Assembly: GCA_034412795.1 (NCBI GenBank)
Contig: DAOUMD010000016.1
Span: forward strand, 1 to 64,000
Length of the DNA: 64,000 bases
Source of the DNA: JAUVPY01 sp034412795
Lineage (GTDB): Bacteria > Chloroflexota > Anaerolineae > 4572-78 > NAK82
Direction: 5' to 3'
Position numbers and translations under genes: made by a program. Each line of letters opens with the position of its first letter. The first letter of the stretch is position 1. Under the pieces are notes generated by a model, which was not told the DNA's origin, did no database searches, and saw nothing but the letters and a program-made list of their open reading frames with translations. Below are positions 16,926 to 26,249 of the stretch, one piece after another.

Positions 16926-17756
16926 ATGAAAAGACTAAACTGGCTCAAATGGCTTTCTATCATCTTCTTTGCTGTTCCCATGATCTTCATCCTGGTCTTC
17001 CCCTTTATCGTCATGGTATCCACCTCTTTCAAGACGCTTCAGGAAGTAAGCCAGATTCCCCCTACTTTCATCCCGCGCCAGCCGACGCTGGAGAACTACC
17101 GGGAGGTTTGGGAGATTATCCCGCTGGCCAAACATTTCCGCAACAGCTTGTTCCTGGGATTGGGGGAGACGTTCCTGATTATGGTCCTGGGCGTGCCGGC
17201 CGCCTATTCGCTGGCCCGCTTTCGCTACGCCGGCCGCCAGCCTTATATGCTATTCTTGTTAGTCACCCAGATGTTCCCCGCCGTTGTGGTCATCCTGGGC
17301 TTGTTCCGTCTGGTAGCTGCATACGGTCTGGTGAACAACCTGGCCGTGGTGGCTTTGGCGGCTGCATCATTTAGTATGGCTTTTTGTATCTGGCTTCTCA
17401 CCGGATACTTCTCGGCCATCCCGCCCGAGATTGAGGAGGCAGCCATGATGGACGGCAACTCCCGGCTGGGCGCCATGATCCGCATGACGCTCCCTCTTGC
17501 TCGACCCGGGTTGATCGCGGTAGCCATATTCGCCTTCATGGACGGCTGGAATGAGTTTCTCTTTTCCCTGACCTTTATTAGCAATGACGAGTTTATGCCG
17601 CTGACGGTTGGTTTGTTCCGCTTCATCTCTCGTTTCCAAATACAGTGGCACCACCTGATGACCGGTTCCTTGCTGGCGACGGCGGTGGTGATTGTGCTAT
17701 TTATGATGGTGCAGAAGAACTTAACCAGAGGCATGATGGCCATCTCAGAGAAGTAA
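16926..17756 (+). CDS. ABC sugar importer permease (MalG/UgpE-like)
   Basis: 276 residues, six predicted membrane helices, EAA loop EEAAMMDGNSRLGAMIRMTLP. It begins 3 bp after the first permease stop, with AGGAG inside the upstream gene, so the two are translationally linked. It forms the transmembrane heterodimer of the importer. Confidence 0.9.
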   Translation: MKRLNWLKWLSIIFFAVPMIFILVFPFIVMVSTSFKTLQEVSQIPPTFIPRQPTLENYREVWEIIPLAKHFRNSLFLGLGETFLIMVLGVPAAYSLARFRYAGRQPYMLFLLVTQMFPAVVVILGLFRLVAAYGLVNNLAVVALAAASFSMAFCIWLLTGYFSAIPPEIEEAAMMDGNSRLGAMIRMTLPLARPGLIAVAIFAFMDGWNEFLFSLTFISNDEFMPLTVGLFRFISRFQIQWHHLMTGSLLATAVVIVLFMMVQKNLTRGMMAISEK

Positions 17757-17779
17757 CGCAACGGAGGAGATGTTAATCT

Positions 17780-18898
17780 ATGAGCGTTGTTGTATGCAAG
17801 GATTTGGTAAAACGCTTTGGCTCCGCGCTGGCGGTAGATCACGTCAACGTCGAGATCCAAGATGGGGAGTTCATGGTGTTTGTCGGACCTTCAGGCTGTG
17901 GCAAGACAACCACCCTACGTATGATCGGCGGGCTAGAGACAGTTTCCTCTGGAGAAATCTATATCGATGGCGAATTGGTTAACAGCGTCGCACCCCGCCA
18001 TCGCGACATCGCTATGGTTTTCCAGAATTATGCGCTTTACCCGCATTACAAGGTCTTTGACAATATTGGCTACACTCTAAAGCTGCGAAAGCGGCCCAAG
18101 GATGAGATCCAACGCCGCGTGACGGATGTGGCCACTATGCTGGGTATTGAGCACTTGCTCGAGCGCTGGCCACGCCAACTTTCCGGCGGTGAGCGACAGC
18201 GGGTGGCGTTAGGACGCGCCATTGTCCGTAACCCACGCCTGTACCTGATGGATGAGCCGTTAAGCAACCTGGATGCCAAGCTGCGCGTCCAGATGCGGCG
18301 CGAGATCATCCGCCTCCAGCGCCAACTGGGCACCACAACCATCTACGTCACCCACGACCAGGTGGAAGCCATGACCATGGGGGACCGTATCATGGTCCTG
18401 CGTTTCGGACAGATCCAGCAAATCGGCGAACCGGAAACGCTCTACAACCAGCCCGCCAACATGTTTGTGGCGCAATTCATTGGCAGTCCGGCCATGAATG
18501 TGTTTTCCGGCCGACTGGAAGGAACGGGTCAGGAACTGGCCTTGGTAGCCGATGTGGGCCATTTCCCGCTGTCACCGGAGTTTGTGGCTCGGATCAACCG
18601 AGATTCTACTGGTCCCCACGGTCCACGGGAAGTTTTGTGCGGTATCCGCCCCGAGGATATCCGCCTTGGTAGTGCTGAATCAGACTCAAGCAAACCCCGT
18701 GCTTTGGTCGACTTGGTCGAGGGGCTTGGCTCGGATGCTTATGTTAGCCTGAGCACGGGTGATACTATGCTGTTGGCCAGGACGCCCGCCGACGCCCGGC
18801 CCACCGAAAGTGAGAATGTCACGCTTGATCTCAATCTAAATAAACTACACCTGTTCGATTCTGAGAGCGAGCTCAGCATACTAAGGATTGGGAATTGA
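17780..18898 (+). CDS. ABC importer ATPase (MsmK/UgpC/MalK-type)
   Basis: 372 residues. Walker A GPSGCGKTT (36-44), Q-loop QNYALYPHY, signature LSGGERQ (134-140), Walker B LYLMDEP, H-loop VTHDQ, then a C-terminal TOBE/OB regulatory domain (after about residue 240). Such ATPases often serve several CUT1 importers; the second importer in this window has none of its own. The last five residues (LRIGN) and the stop lie inside repeat R2, so the C terminus was modified by that insertion. GGAGG precedes ATG 17780. Confidence 0.9.
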   Translation: MSVVVCKDLVKRFGSALAVDHVNVEIQDGEFMVFVGPSGCGKTTTLRMIGGLETVSSGEIYIDGELVNSVAPRHRDIAMVFQNYALYPHYKVFDNIGYTLKLRKRPKDEIQRRVTDVATMLGIEHLLERWPRQLSGGERQRVALGRAIVRNPRLYLMDEPLSNLDAKLRVQMRREIIRLQRQLGTTTIYVTHDQVEAMTMGDRIMVLRFGQIQQIGEPETLYNQPANMFVAQFIGSPAMNVFSGRLEGTGQELALVADVGHFPLSPEFVARINRDSTGPHGPREVLCGIRPEDIRLGSAESDSSKPRALVDLVEGLGSDAYVSLSTGDTMLLARTPADARPTESENVTLDLNLNKLHLFDSESELSILRIGN

Positions 18899-18970
18899 AT
18901 AACTTCCTCAAATGCAAGCGAAATACTAGCCTGATTCATTCGGCTAATGGGTAAGTTATTAAATCCTTAG
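18881..18970 (+). repeat. Interspersed repeat R2, copy 2
   Basis: 90 bp, ends CTAAGGATT/AATCCTTAG, near-identical to 2073-2162. It overlaps the 3' end of the ATPase gene and provides its stop codon, and lies 190 bp upstream of the DeoR regulator. Confidence 0.75.
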
Positions 18971-19087
18971 TCCTTAACTATGGTTGAGGGGTACATCCCT
19001 TTTGATTGCCGGAAGCAGCTCGCGATTTCCTGTGACTATTTCTTCTTGCCAATGTGCGTCGGGATAGACTGTATTTGATCAAAAGCA

Positions 19088-19116
19088 TTGACACCTATGA
19101 CCGATTATGATAAAAT
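19088..19116 (+). promoter_or_regulatory. Sigma70-type promoter for the DeoR regulator
   Basis: TTGACA (19088-19093), 17-bp spacer, TAAAAT (19111-19116), about 45 bp before the regulator start. It argues against the upstream in-frame TTG start at 19088. Confidence 0.6.
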
Positions 19117-19162
19117 GAGCTTGGTTTTGGTTTCGAATAGGAACATCGGTTGCGAGTATGGC

Positions 19163-19954
19163 ATGTCAAGCTTGTTGAAAGAAGAACGCCAGCAACTGAT
19201 TCTAGGTGCTGTCAAGGATAAGCGACAGGCCACCGTCGCCGAGCTAAGCCGTCGCTTCGATGTCAGCGAGGTCACCATCCGGCGTGACTTGCGCGAGTTG
19301 GCTTCGTTAGGGGCGCTGCGTCGTGCGCACGGTGGGGCGGTCGTAGCTGACTCTGTGCTGCCTGAGCCGCCCGTTGTGCAGCGTATGGGGCGGGCGGAGA
19401 ATTGTAAGGCGTGCATCGGCCGTGCGGCGGCTGCCCTGGTGTCGGATGGGGACTCGGTTTTCATCGGTTCCGGTTCCACAACCGCTCACGTCGCCCGCCA
19501 TTTGGTTGCTCGAAAAGACCTGACGGTAGTTACCAACGCCCTTACCGTTGCCACCGAATTTGCCTCCGTCGAGGGAGTGACAGTTGTTGTTACCGGCGGA
19601 ATGATGCGTCCCTCAGAGCTCTCGCTGGTGGGGCACATCACCGAACAGTCCTTGCGCGAGGTGCGGGTGGACAAAGTGATTCTGGGGATGCGTGCCATCG
19701 ACCTTGAGGCGGGAATGACCAATGATTACCTGCCTGAGGTGATGACCGATCGCACGATCATTGAGATGGCCCCGGAGCTAATCGTGGTGACCGACCACAC
19801 CAAGTTCGGCAAGATCGCCTCTGCCTATGTTGCCCCCGTGGAACGCGTCACTACCCTGGTGACCAACTCAGACACCGATCCCGAGACGCTGACTCGCCTA
19901 CGCGAGTTAGGGATACGCGTCATCATAGCCGATACCGACCGCAATGGTACCTAG
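19163..19954 (+). CDS. DeoR family transcriptional regulator
   Basis: 263 residues. N-terminal DeoR helix-turn-helix (about 24-45: TVAELSRRFDVSEVTIRRDL), then the DeoR C-terminal sensor domain with IGSGSTTAHVARHL and VTDHTKFGK, which binds sugar phosphates. The start MSSLLKEERQ is the normal beginning of the family and lies downstream of a good promoter. It stands alone between two sugar importers and probably represses the second, responding to a phosphorylated sugar intermediate. Confidence 0.9.
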   Translation: MSSLLKEERQQLILGAVKDKRQATVAELSRRFDVSEVTIRRDLRELASLGALRRAHGGAVVADSVLPEPPVVQRMGRAENCKACIGRAAAALVSDGDSVFIGSGSTTAHVARHLVARKDLTVVTNALTVATEFASVEGVTVVVTGGMMRPSELSLVGHITEQSLREVRVDKVILGMRAIDLEAGMTNDYLPEVMTDRTIIEMAPELIVVTDHTKFGKIASAYVAPVERVTTLVTNSDTDPETLTRLRELGIRVIIADTDRNGT

Positions 19955-20119
19955 CTAGATGCCTATGTCTCAGTGTTTCAGTATCAATCTTTGTTCAACA
20001 AGGTTATAGCAGGAAGAAAGGAGGCTGCTCACTGACAAATCTGAGAATTGAACTCTTGTGTAGGTCACCTATCAATCCCTTTGGAAGAATTATGTGAAAA
20101 CGTGAGGAGGGTTTCACAG

Positions 20120-21580
20120 ATGAAACGCGAAGAAGAGTTTCTGGTACGCAATGCTTTGCTGGCTGAATTAAGGCGTGGCCGCATTAACCGCCGCCAGTTC
20201 TTGACGCAGATGTTGGCAATTGGTATGGGCCTGGGGGGCGTGAGTGCCCTGGCCGCTTGTGCGCCCCCTGCGCCGACAGCAGCGCCAGCCACGGAGGCAC
20301 CGGCAGCCGAAGAGGCGCCGGCCGAAGAAGAGGCCCCCGCAGCCGAGGGGCGTCTCTTGACTCCCACCTTCTATCAGTGGATCGTCGACCTGCACCCGGC
20401 CATCGATCAGGTTAATAGCGCCTACCCGGGAGGGGTTAATTTCCAGATCGCGCCCGTAGAAGGCTTTAACGTGGCCCGCTTCGTGGCCGAAGCCAAGGAC
20501 GGGATGAGCACCTGGGATGTTTACGTCGGCATGACGCCCTTTGTGGAGATGGCCGGGCTTATCGAAGCCGGGGTCATCGAGCCATGGGACAATTACATCC
20601 CCAAAGACGTTATCGACGACATATCGCCCGCCATCCGCGAAGAGTGTTCAGTGGACGGTAAGCTGTACTCGTGGCCCTTCCTGCTGGACGTCATTGTCCA
20701 GGCCTACAATGCGAATATCACCGACAAGGCGGGGCTCCCCGACGTACCACCTCCTGACTGGGAGACGTTCTTGGCCAATTCACAAGCCGTTGTCGATTCC
20801 GGGGCCGCGCTGTACGGTTGCACCTTCGACGCGCATGGCTGGCGCTCGCTGTGCCCCATCACCCACTCCATCAACACCGATACCTACTACATGTTAGAAG
20901 GTGACCCGAGTGGCGTGCCGTTGTATGACTTCACCAGCGAACCGGCCATTGAGGCGCTGAAGATCATGAAGCAGATGCTCGATCTGTCTGCGGCCAATGC
21001 CCTGCAGCCGGGCACCACCGACGGCGGGGTGAACCAGACACCGGACGAGGTGGCCTTCGCTGCCCAACGCGTCGCCTACTATGTCAAGTACCAGAACGCC
21101 CCGTTGCGCATGGCAGAAAATTGGGACAATCCTGCGGGGTTCCGCATGGGCGCGCTGCCCTCGGGTGGCGAGGGAGCGACTGTCTTCTGGACGACCGGCG
21201 CCTGCTTGTTCAAGAATGGCCAGAACAAGGAAAAGGCCGCCGAGTACATGCAGGCGTTGACCTACGAACCCCAAATCTGGCAGGACTCCATCGCTGGCAG
21301 TCCGTCCGGTAAGCCGGGCCAGTTGCCGCCTTATACCTCCATATACGACGAGTGGGCACAAAACCCGCCCGATTGGTTGCAAGCGGAGCCGTGGGTCCAG
21401 CTTGTGACCGGGTCGATGGCGGTCGCCAAAGCTATCCCCAACCACGCCTTTGGCCTGCAGCAGTTCATCATCGGACAGCCGGAGTGGGAGAAATACCTCA
21501 AGGGTGAAGTAGACGACCCGATGGTTGCCATGCAGGCGGCCAAAGACGCCGTCGTGGCCGAAATCGAGAAGGTAGGCTGA
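20120..21580 (+). CDS. ABC importer substrate-binding lipoprotein (second system)
   Basis: 486 residues. An unusually long N-region (23 residues) precedes the Tat motif NRRQFLTQ, and Cys47 (ALAAC) is the lipobox cysteine, followed by a Pro/Ala/Glu linker. The rest is an extracellular solute-binding protein with many aromatic residues, suggesting a carbohydrate ligand. GGAGG 9 bp upstream supports ATG 20120 over an earlier frame start. It begins an importer of one lipoprotein and two or three permeases. Confidence 0.88.
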   Translation: MKREEEFLVRNALLAELRRGRINRRQFLTQMLAIGMGLGGVSALAACAPPAPTAAPATEAPAAEEAPAEEEAPAAEGRLLTPTFYQWIVDLHPAIDQVNSAYPGGVNFQIAPVEGFNVARFVAEAKDGMSTWDVYVGMTPFVEMAGLIEAGVIEPWDNYIPKDVIDDISPAIREECSVDGKLYSWPFLLDVIVQAYNANITDKAGLPDVPPPDWETFLANSQAVVDSGAALYGCTFDAHGWRSLCPITHSINTDTYYMLEGDPSGVPLYDFTSEPAIEALKIMKQMLDLSAANALQPGTTDGGVNQTPDEVAFAAQRVAYYVKYQNAPLRMAENWDNPAGFRMGALPSGGEGATVFWTTGACLFKNGQNKEKAAEYMQALTYEPQIWQDSIAGSPSGKPGQLPPYTSIYDEWAQNPPDWLQAEPWVQLVTGSMAVAKAIPNHAFGLQQFIIGQPEWEKYLKGEVDDPMVAMQAAKDAVVAEIEKVG

Positions 21581-21654
21581 TTGAGATATGTGAGAAGAAG
21601 TGTCGGGGAGGAGCAAACGGGTTTCTTCCCCCGCTAGATTGAATTCACGTGTGT

Positions 21655-21687
21655 GCCGGGGTGATGCCCCCCAGGCATCACCCCGGC
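21655..21687 (+). terminator. Intercistronic GC-rich hairpin after the second binding-protein gene
   Basis: Perfect 14-bp arms (GCCGGGGTGATGCC/GGCATCACCCCGGC) with a 5-nt loop, no T-tract, between lipoprotein and permease genes. Likely an attenuator or mRNA-stabilising stem, as in the first importer. Confidence 0.65.
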
Positions 21688-21768
21688 CTATAAAAGCATA
21701 GGCACAGAAAATAGCGTTTTGCCTTCTGTTCCCAATGCCGTTCGAAGTCACTTGTTGAGAGGAGGAAT

Positions 21769-22713
21769 ATGGAGAGCAGTACTTCTAGTGTGACGGCTGC
21801 CAGTTCCAGACGCCGACTTTTGCGCGGTTTGAGGCACGGCTCGAACTGGGTGTACCTTGTTCCCGCGCTCTTTTTCTTTCTCGCGTACATGTTATACCCG
21901 CTTCTGCAGGTTACCTATATCAGCTTCACCGACTATCATTATCTGCGCGACGACCCAGTCAATTTCACCGGGCTGAAGAATTTTGTGGATGCCGTGGCGG
22001 ACCCGATCGTCCGCACGGGGTTGTTACGCGCTGCGACGTTTACTGTCCTCTTCTTGCCGGGCGTGATCTTCATCCCGCTCTTCTTGGCGGTTTTGGTGGA
22101 CCGGGTGACGAGTCCACGGCTGTCAACCCTGTATCGGATTATTCTGCTAATTCCTGCCGTGATCCCCGGCCCCATGATCTTTGTCCTATGGCGTTGGATG
22201 TACGACTTTGAGATTGGACCGATCAACTCCATCCTGGTTAGCCATCTGCACTTGTTTACCCCCCGTAACGCGCCGCAGTGGATAGGCGATACCCCTCTTG
22301 CGTTGCCTGGTGTCGCCATCATGTCGTGGTGGTGGGGACTGGGATATCACACCATGTTCTTCCTGGCCGGCCTGGCTTCCATTCCCAGGGAAATGTTTGA
22401 GGCAGCGCGTGTTGACGGCGCCAACGAATGGCAGATGTTCTGGCGGGTGACCGTGCCGCGTCTGCGGCCTATGTTCCTGATTCTGGTCGTCCTGCGTTTT
22501 GGCACGGCTATGGCGGTGATTGACGAGTTCTTGATCATGGGCGGCTTCAACCGGGCGCTACCGACCTACACATGGACGGTCTATATGTGGCACCTGGCCT
22601 TTGGCCTGGGGGATTGGTTCCAGGGCTATGCGGCTGCCATTGGCTGGATCGGCGCCGCAGCCATGCTGGTCGTCGTGGCAGTACTCTTCTATCTATTCCG
22701 GGATCGAGATTAG
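21769..22713 (+). CDS. ABC sugar importer permease (MalF-like)
   Basis: 314 residues, six predicted membrane segments; EAA loop FEAARVDGANEWQMFWRVTVPR. AGGAGG 5 bp before ATG 21769. It is the first permease of the second importer and precedes the MalG-type permease by 11 bp. Confidence 0.9.
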   Translation: MESSTSSVTAASSRRRLLRGLRHGSNWVYLVPALFFFLAYMLYPLLQVTYISFTDYHYLRDDPVNFTGLKNFVDAVADPIVRTGLLRAATFTVLFLPGVIFIPLFLAVLVDRVTSPRLSTLYRIILLIPAVIPGPMIFVLWRWMYDFEIGPINSILVSHLHLFTPRNAPQWIGDTPLALPGVAIMSWWWGLGYHTMFFLAGLASIPREMFEAARVDGANEWQMFWRVTVPRLRPMFLILVVLRFGTAMAVIDEFLIMGGFNRALPTYTWTVYMWHLAFGLGDWFQGYAAAIGWIGAAAMLVVVAVLFYLFRDRD

Positions 22714-22724
22714 GAGGTTGAGCA

Positions 22725-23621
22725 ATGGAAGCGACCCAGTCTGTCGAAACCGTCCACTCACGCGAAGCAGCCCCCAGTTCGCGACACCGCAAACGGGTCA
22801 ATCTGTCCAGGATTCTCCTGCACGCCACTATCATTTTCTTCTGCCTGATTGTGGTGCTGCCCGTCGCCTGGGTGATACTCATGTCGATCAAGTCCATTCC
22901 CGACGCCTATACCGGGGATTTGTGGCCCAAGCAGTTCGACTTCACTCATTACCGCTACGTATTTGAGAAGATGCCGAATGTGCTGCAAAACTTTGCCAAC
23001 AGCATCATTGTTACCTTCTTCACGGTGGTTATCACCTGCACCTGCGCGGTACTGGCTGGATATGCGCTGGTCCATCTCAGGCTGCCAGGAAAGGTGGTCG
23101 TCCTAAGCCTTCTGGTCAGCACCCTCTTCTTTCCCACGCGTCTCGTCTCGCTCATTGGTATCTTTCAGATTCAGAATAAGGTTGGGCTTATCAACACACG
23201 GGTCGGTCTCATCCTGCCCTACGTGACACTGAATCTGGCCCTCAGCATCCTCATTATGAAGGGTGTTTTTGAGACAATCTCGCACGAGATTGTGGAAGCC
23301 GCCAAAATCGATGGCGCCAGCTCGTGGCGTACCTTGTGGCAAATTATGATACCGCTGGCCATCAATGGCGTGGTGGTGCTGATCATCGTCAACTTCGTGA
23401 CGGCCTGGGGCGAGTACCTGCTGGCCTATACGCTGACCAATGATCAATCGGTGCGCACATTACCAGTGGTGCTGGCGACCACCTTCGGCGGCTTCGGTGA
23501 GTGGGCCTGGCCGCGCCTGGCGGCGATCTACATCATGGCCATCGCGCCCGGTCTCCTCGGCTTTGCGATTGCCCAGCAGTGGTATATGAAGGGGCTGTCC
23601 GAGGGTGCATTGAAGTTCTAA
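22725..23621 (+). CDS. ABC sugar importer permease (MalG-like), copy A
   Basis: 298 residues, six predicted membrane segments, EAA loop VEAAKIDGASSWRTLWQIMIP. GGAGG 7 bp before ATG 22725. It is about 84% identical by manual count to the protein at 24136-25032, with equal length, so the gene was duplicated in tandem. This copy has the normal ribosome binding site and operon spacing. Confidence 0.92.
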   Translation: MEATQSVETVHSREAAPSSRHRKRVNLSRILLHATIIFFCLIVVLPVAWVILMSIKSIPDAYTGDLWPKQFDFTHYRYVFEKMPNVLQNFANSIIVTFFTVVITCTCAVLAGYALVHLRLPGKVVVLSLLVSTLFFPTRLVSLIGIFQIQNKVGLINTRVGLILPYVTLNLALSILIMKGVFETISHEIVEAAKIDGASSWRTLWQIMIPLAINGVVVLIIVNFVTAWGEYLLAYTLTNDQSVRTLPVVLATTFGGFGEWAWPRLAAIYIMAIAPGLLGFAIAQQWYMKGLSEGALKF

Positions 23622-24135
23622 GTAAAGCGATGCGCAAATTTTCAGGCATAGTCACCTGACACCTTGATTGAGTGTCCATGCTCTTTGATCACAAATGACA
23701 CGAATATACGAATTTCACAAATTTTTATGTTAGAATAGGGCATGGTTCAGAATCCTGGAAAGTTAGATTGACACTTTTTGAAAGACCGAAAATTTTTTAC
23801 GGCGCATCGAGTCGCAAAGCAGCCACTTTCGGCCTGAAATTCATCCAAATCCTGTGAGTTTCTGGTCATTTTGCCATCGGTTGGCCAAGCCGCGCTTGAG
23901 AAAAGTGTCAAGCATAATTTCGAAGTGTTAAGCTAACTTGAGCCATGCCTAGAATAGATGAGAAGAAATTCGTGGCATTTGTCCATTCGTGTTATTCGTG
24001 TTTCAAAACTGCCTGGTAGCCAGTTTTCAGGCCAAAATTCCGAGTGAAATCTTTCAAAATGTACGAATTGGCTTCGGGAATGCTGTGCGAAGTGCATTGC
24101 ACCTGATGGCTGAGTAGTGATATTTCGAGCGAAAT
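23622..24135. other. Gene-free, repeat-rich spacer between duplicated permeases
   Basis: 514 bp without a credible gene. It holds an R1 end (ATGGTTCAGAA at 23742-23752), a relic of the small element nested in R1 copy 1 (24024-24060, inverted), and half of the palindrome found intact at 61372 (24086-24103). A short inverted repeat ATATTTCG/CGAAATAT lies directly before the copy-B start. It is probably a scar of several insertions into the former intercistronic region. Confidence 0.6.
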
Positions 24136-25032
24136 ATGGAATCGACCCAGTCAATCGAAACCATCCACTCACGCGGAGTGGCCCCCAGTTCCCCTCGCCG
24201 CGAGCGGCTCAAGCTCTCCAGGATTCTCTTGCACGCCACTATCATCTTCTTTTGTTTGATTGTGGTGTTGCCTGTTGCCTGGGTGATACTTATGTCAGTC
24301 AAGTCGATTCCGGATACCTATACCGGGCAACTCTGGCCCAAGCAGTTCGACTTTACCCATTACGGCTACGTGTTTGACAAAATGCCGAACGTGTTGCAGA
24401 ACTTTGCCAATAGCATCATTGTCACTTTCGCCACAGTGGTCATCACTTGTACAAGCGCGGTGCTGGCCGGCTATGCACTGGTCCATCTCAGACTGCCGGG
24501 ACACGTACTCCTCGTAAGTGTCCTGGTCGGCACCCTGTTCTTCCCAACACGCATCGTCTCGCTTATCGGCATCTTCAAAGTTCAGAGTTCACTCCATCTC
24601 ACCAACACGCTGGTTGGTATAATCCTGCCCTACGTGACACTAAATCTGGCCCTCAGCATCCTCGTCATGAAGGGGGTCTTTGAAACAATCTCGCACGAGA
24701 TTGTGGATGCCGCCAAAATCGATGGCGCCAGCTCCTGGCGCACTCTGTGGAACGTTATGTTGCCTCTGGCCGTCAACGGTATCGTGGTGTTGATCATCGT
24801 CAACTTCGTGACGGCCTGGGGCGAGTACCTGCTGGCTTACACGCTGACCAACGATCAATCCGTCCGTACCCTGCCGGTAGTGCTCGCCACTGTCACCGGT
24901 GGCTTTGGTGAATGGGCCTGGCCGCGTATCGCGGCGGTCTACGTTATGGCTATCCTGCCCGGCATCCTCGGTTTTGCCATTGCGCAGCAATGGTATATGA
25001 AGGGCTTGTCCGAAGGGGCTTTGAAGTTCTAG
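24136..25032 (+). CDS. ABC sugar importer permease (MalG-like), copy B (tandem duplicate)
   Basis: 298 residues, open along its full length, with the same helices and EAA loop as copy A. Differences cluster in the N terminus and in the middle helices (about residues 120-160), while the C-terminal LSEGALKF end is identical. Unlike copy A it has no Shine-Dalgarno sequence; the ATG follows a small AT-rich inverted repeat. It may be weakly expressed, alternative, or decaying. Function otherwise as copy A. Confidence 0.85.
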   Translation: MESTQSIETIHSRGVAPSSPRRERLKLSRILLHATIIFFCLIVVLPVAWVILMSVKSIPDTYTGQLWPKQFDFTHYGYVFDKMPNVLQNFANSIIVTFATVVITCTSAVLAGYALVHLRLPGHVLLVSVLVGTLFFPTRIVSLIGIFKVQSSLHLTNTLVGIILPYVTLNLALSILVMKGVFETISHEIVDAAKIDGASSWRTLWNVMLPLAVNGIVVLIIVNFVTAWGEYLLAYTLTNDQSVRTLPVVLATVTGGFGEWAWPRIAAVYVMAILPGILGFAIAQQWYMKGLSEGALKF

Positions 25033-25073
25033 GCTGTGAGCCATCGTTATGCTATTCCAAATAGGGTAACAAT

Positions 25074-26075
25074 ATGGTTGCCACAATTCGAGTTGGCATA
25101 GCCGGAGCCGGTCTTATCGGGGCTGTCCACGCCCGTGCCTATCAACAAATTCCTGGCGTGGAATTAGTTGGTGTGGCCGATCCTGTTCGCGAAAGGGCGG
25201 GGGCTGTGGCCAGGGAGGCCGGTTGCCAGCCCTTCCACGATTATGCCGCGCTGCTGGAGACCGATATCGACATCCTCAGCGTGTGTCTCCCATCTGTTCT
25301 ACACTTGCCGGCAGCCGAGGCGGCTGCTCAAGCCGGGACACATGTGATGATGGAGAAACCCATCGCCCGCACCGTAGAGGAAGCCGACCGCATGCTTTCT
25401 GCCTGTCAGGGGGCTGGTGTCTATTTGATGGTGGGTTTCACCCATCGCTTTTATCCCGAGATGCGCGAGGCCAAGCGGCTCATTAAGGATGGTACAATTG
25501 GCAGGCCCCTGACCGTGCACGACTCAATGTCCATCGACCGCCGTTTCATATCGCCCTGGTATCGAGATCGAGACGTTGCCGGCGGAGGCGTCTTTATGTG
25601 CAACGCCGTGCACGGCTTTGACAGGGCCAGTTGGGTTCTGAGCCAGAACATCAACGCCGTGGCTGCCCTGGTCGAGCCAACCGAGGACTCTCAAGGAGAA
25701 GATTATGGTTCGGTCCTGGCCCGGTTTGACGGCGGAGCACAAGGCACCTTCTTTCAGCACTGGGGCCCCGCTTCCACGCTCCAATGTGAGATGCAGGTCT
25801 TTGGCGAAGAAGGGATGATTCACGTTCGATCTTGGGATTCCATTGAGGTATTGGTGGGTGACACACGGACCGTTCACTATTGTTACAATCCCTACCAGGG
25901 TCACGCTGAGCGGATAATGGTCGGTATGCTTGCGGAATTGACCGAGATGGTTGAGGCTGTGCGTGAAGGGCGGCAACCTGAACCATCTGGCCAGACAGGT
26001 CGAATGGCCCTGGCCCTGGTTGTGGCCGCTTATCAGTCGGCTGAGGCTGGTGCCTGGGTCGAGATTCTCGCCTAG
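25074..26075 (+). CDS. Gfo/Idh/MocA family oxidoreductase
   Basis: 333 residues. NAD(P)-binding GAGLIG (11-16) and EKP (94-96, VMMEKPIAR). The C-terminal domain carries GGGVFMCNAVHGFDRASWVL, comparable to the substrate-binding helix of the family. It begins 41 bp after permease copy B and may be co-transcribed, oxidising the imported sugar. No strong ribosome binding site. Confidence 0.88.
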   Translation: MVATIRVGIAGAGLIGAVHARAYQQIPGVELVGVADPVRERAGAVAREAGCQPFHDYAALLETDIDILSVCLPSVLHLPAAEAAAQAGTHVMMEKPIARTVEEADRMLSACQGAGVYLMVGFTHRFYPEMREAKRLIKDGTIGRPLTVHDSMSIDRRFISPWYRDRDVAGGGVFMCNAVHGFDRASWVLSQNINAVAALVEPTEDSQGEDYGSVLARFDGGAQGTFFQHWGPASTLQCEMQVFGEEGMIHVRSWDSIEVLVGDTRTVHYCYNPYQGHAERIMVGMLAELTEMVEAVREGRQPEPSGQTGRMALALVVAAYQSAEAGAWVEILA

Positions 26076-26079
26076 GACT

Positions 26080-26177
26080 GACGAAGGACGAAAGACGAAG
26101 GACCAATTACTGGCTCAGGTCTCTTCGTCGTTCGTCAGTCGTCCAGTTGAGAAAGTGTTACCCTATTTCTGAACCAT
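26080..26177 (+). repeat. Interspersed repeat R1, copy 2 (left-truncated)
   Basis: Shares the ACGAAGGACGAAAGACGAAG and TTCGTCGTTCGTC tracts and the right end TTCTGAACCAT with the other R1 copies, but lacks the left terminal repeat. It lies directly after the dehydrogenase stop and abuts a fragment of R2. Confidence 0.7.
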
Positions 26178-26181
26178 CCTC

Positions 26182-26214
26182 ATTTGAGGAAGTTATTTAA
26201 TTCTCGATCCTTAG
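26182..26214 (-). repeat. Interspersed repeat R2, copy 3 (truncated, inverted)
   Basis: Matches in reverse the first about 33 bp of R2 (CTAAGGAT...AACTTCCTCAAATG). It lies immediately beyond the R1 end, so one element inserted into or recombined with the other. Confidence 0.6.
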
Positions 26215-26249
26215 TGGGTCGGTATTGATCACAGAAGGATATAATATCC

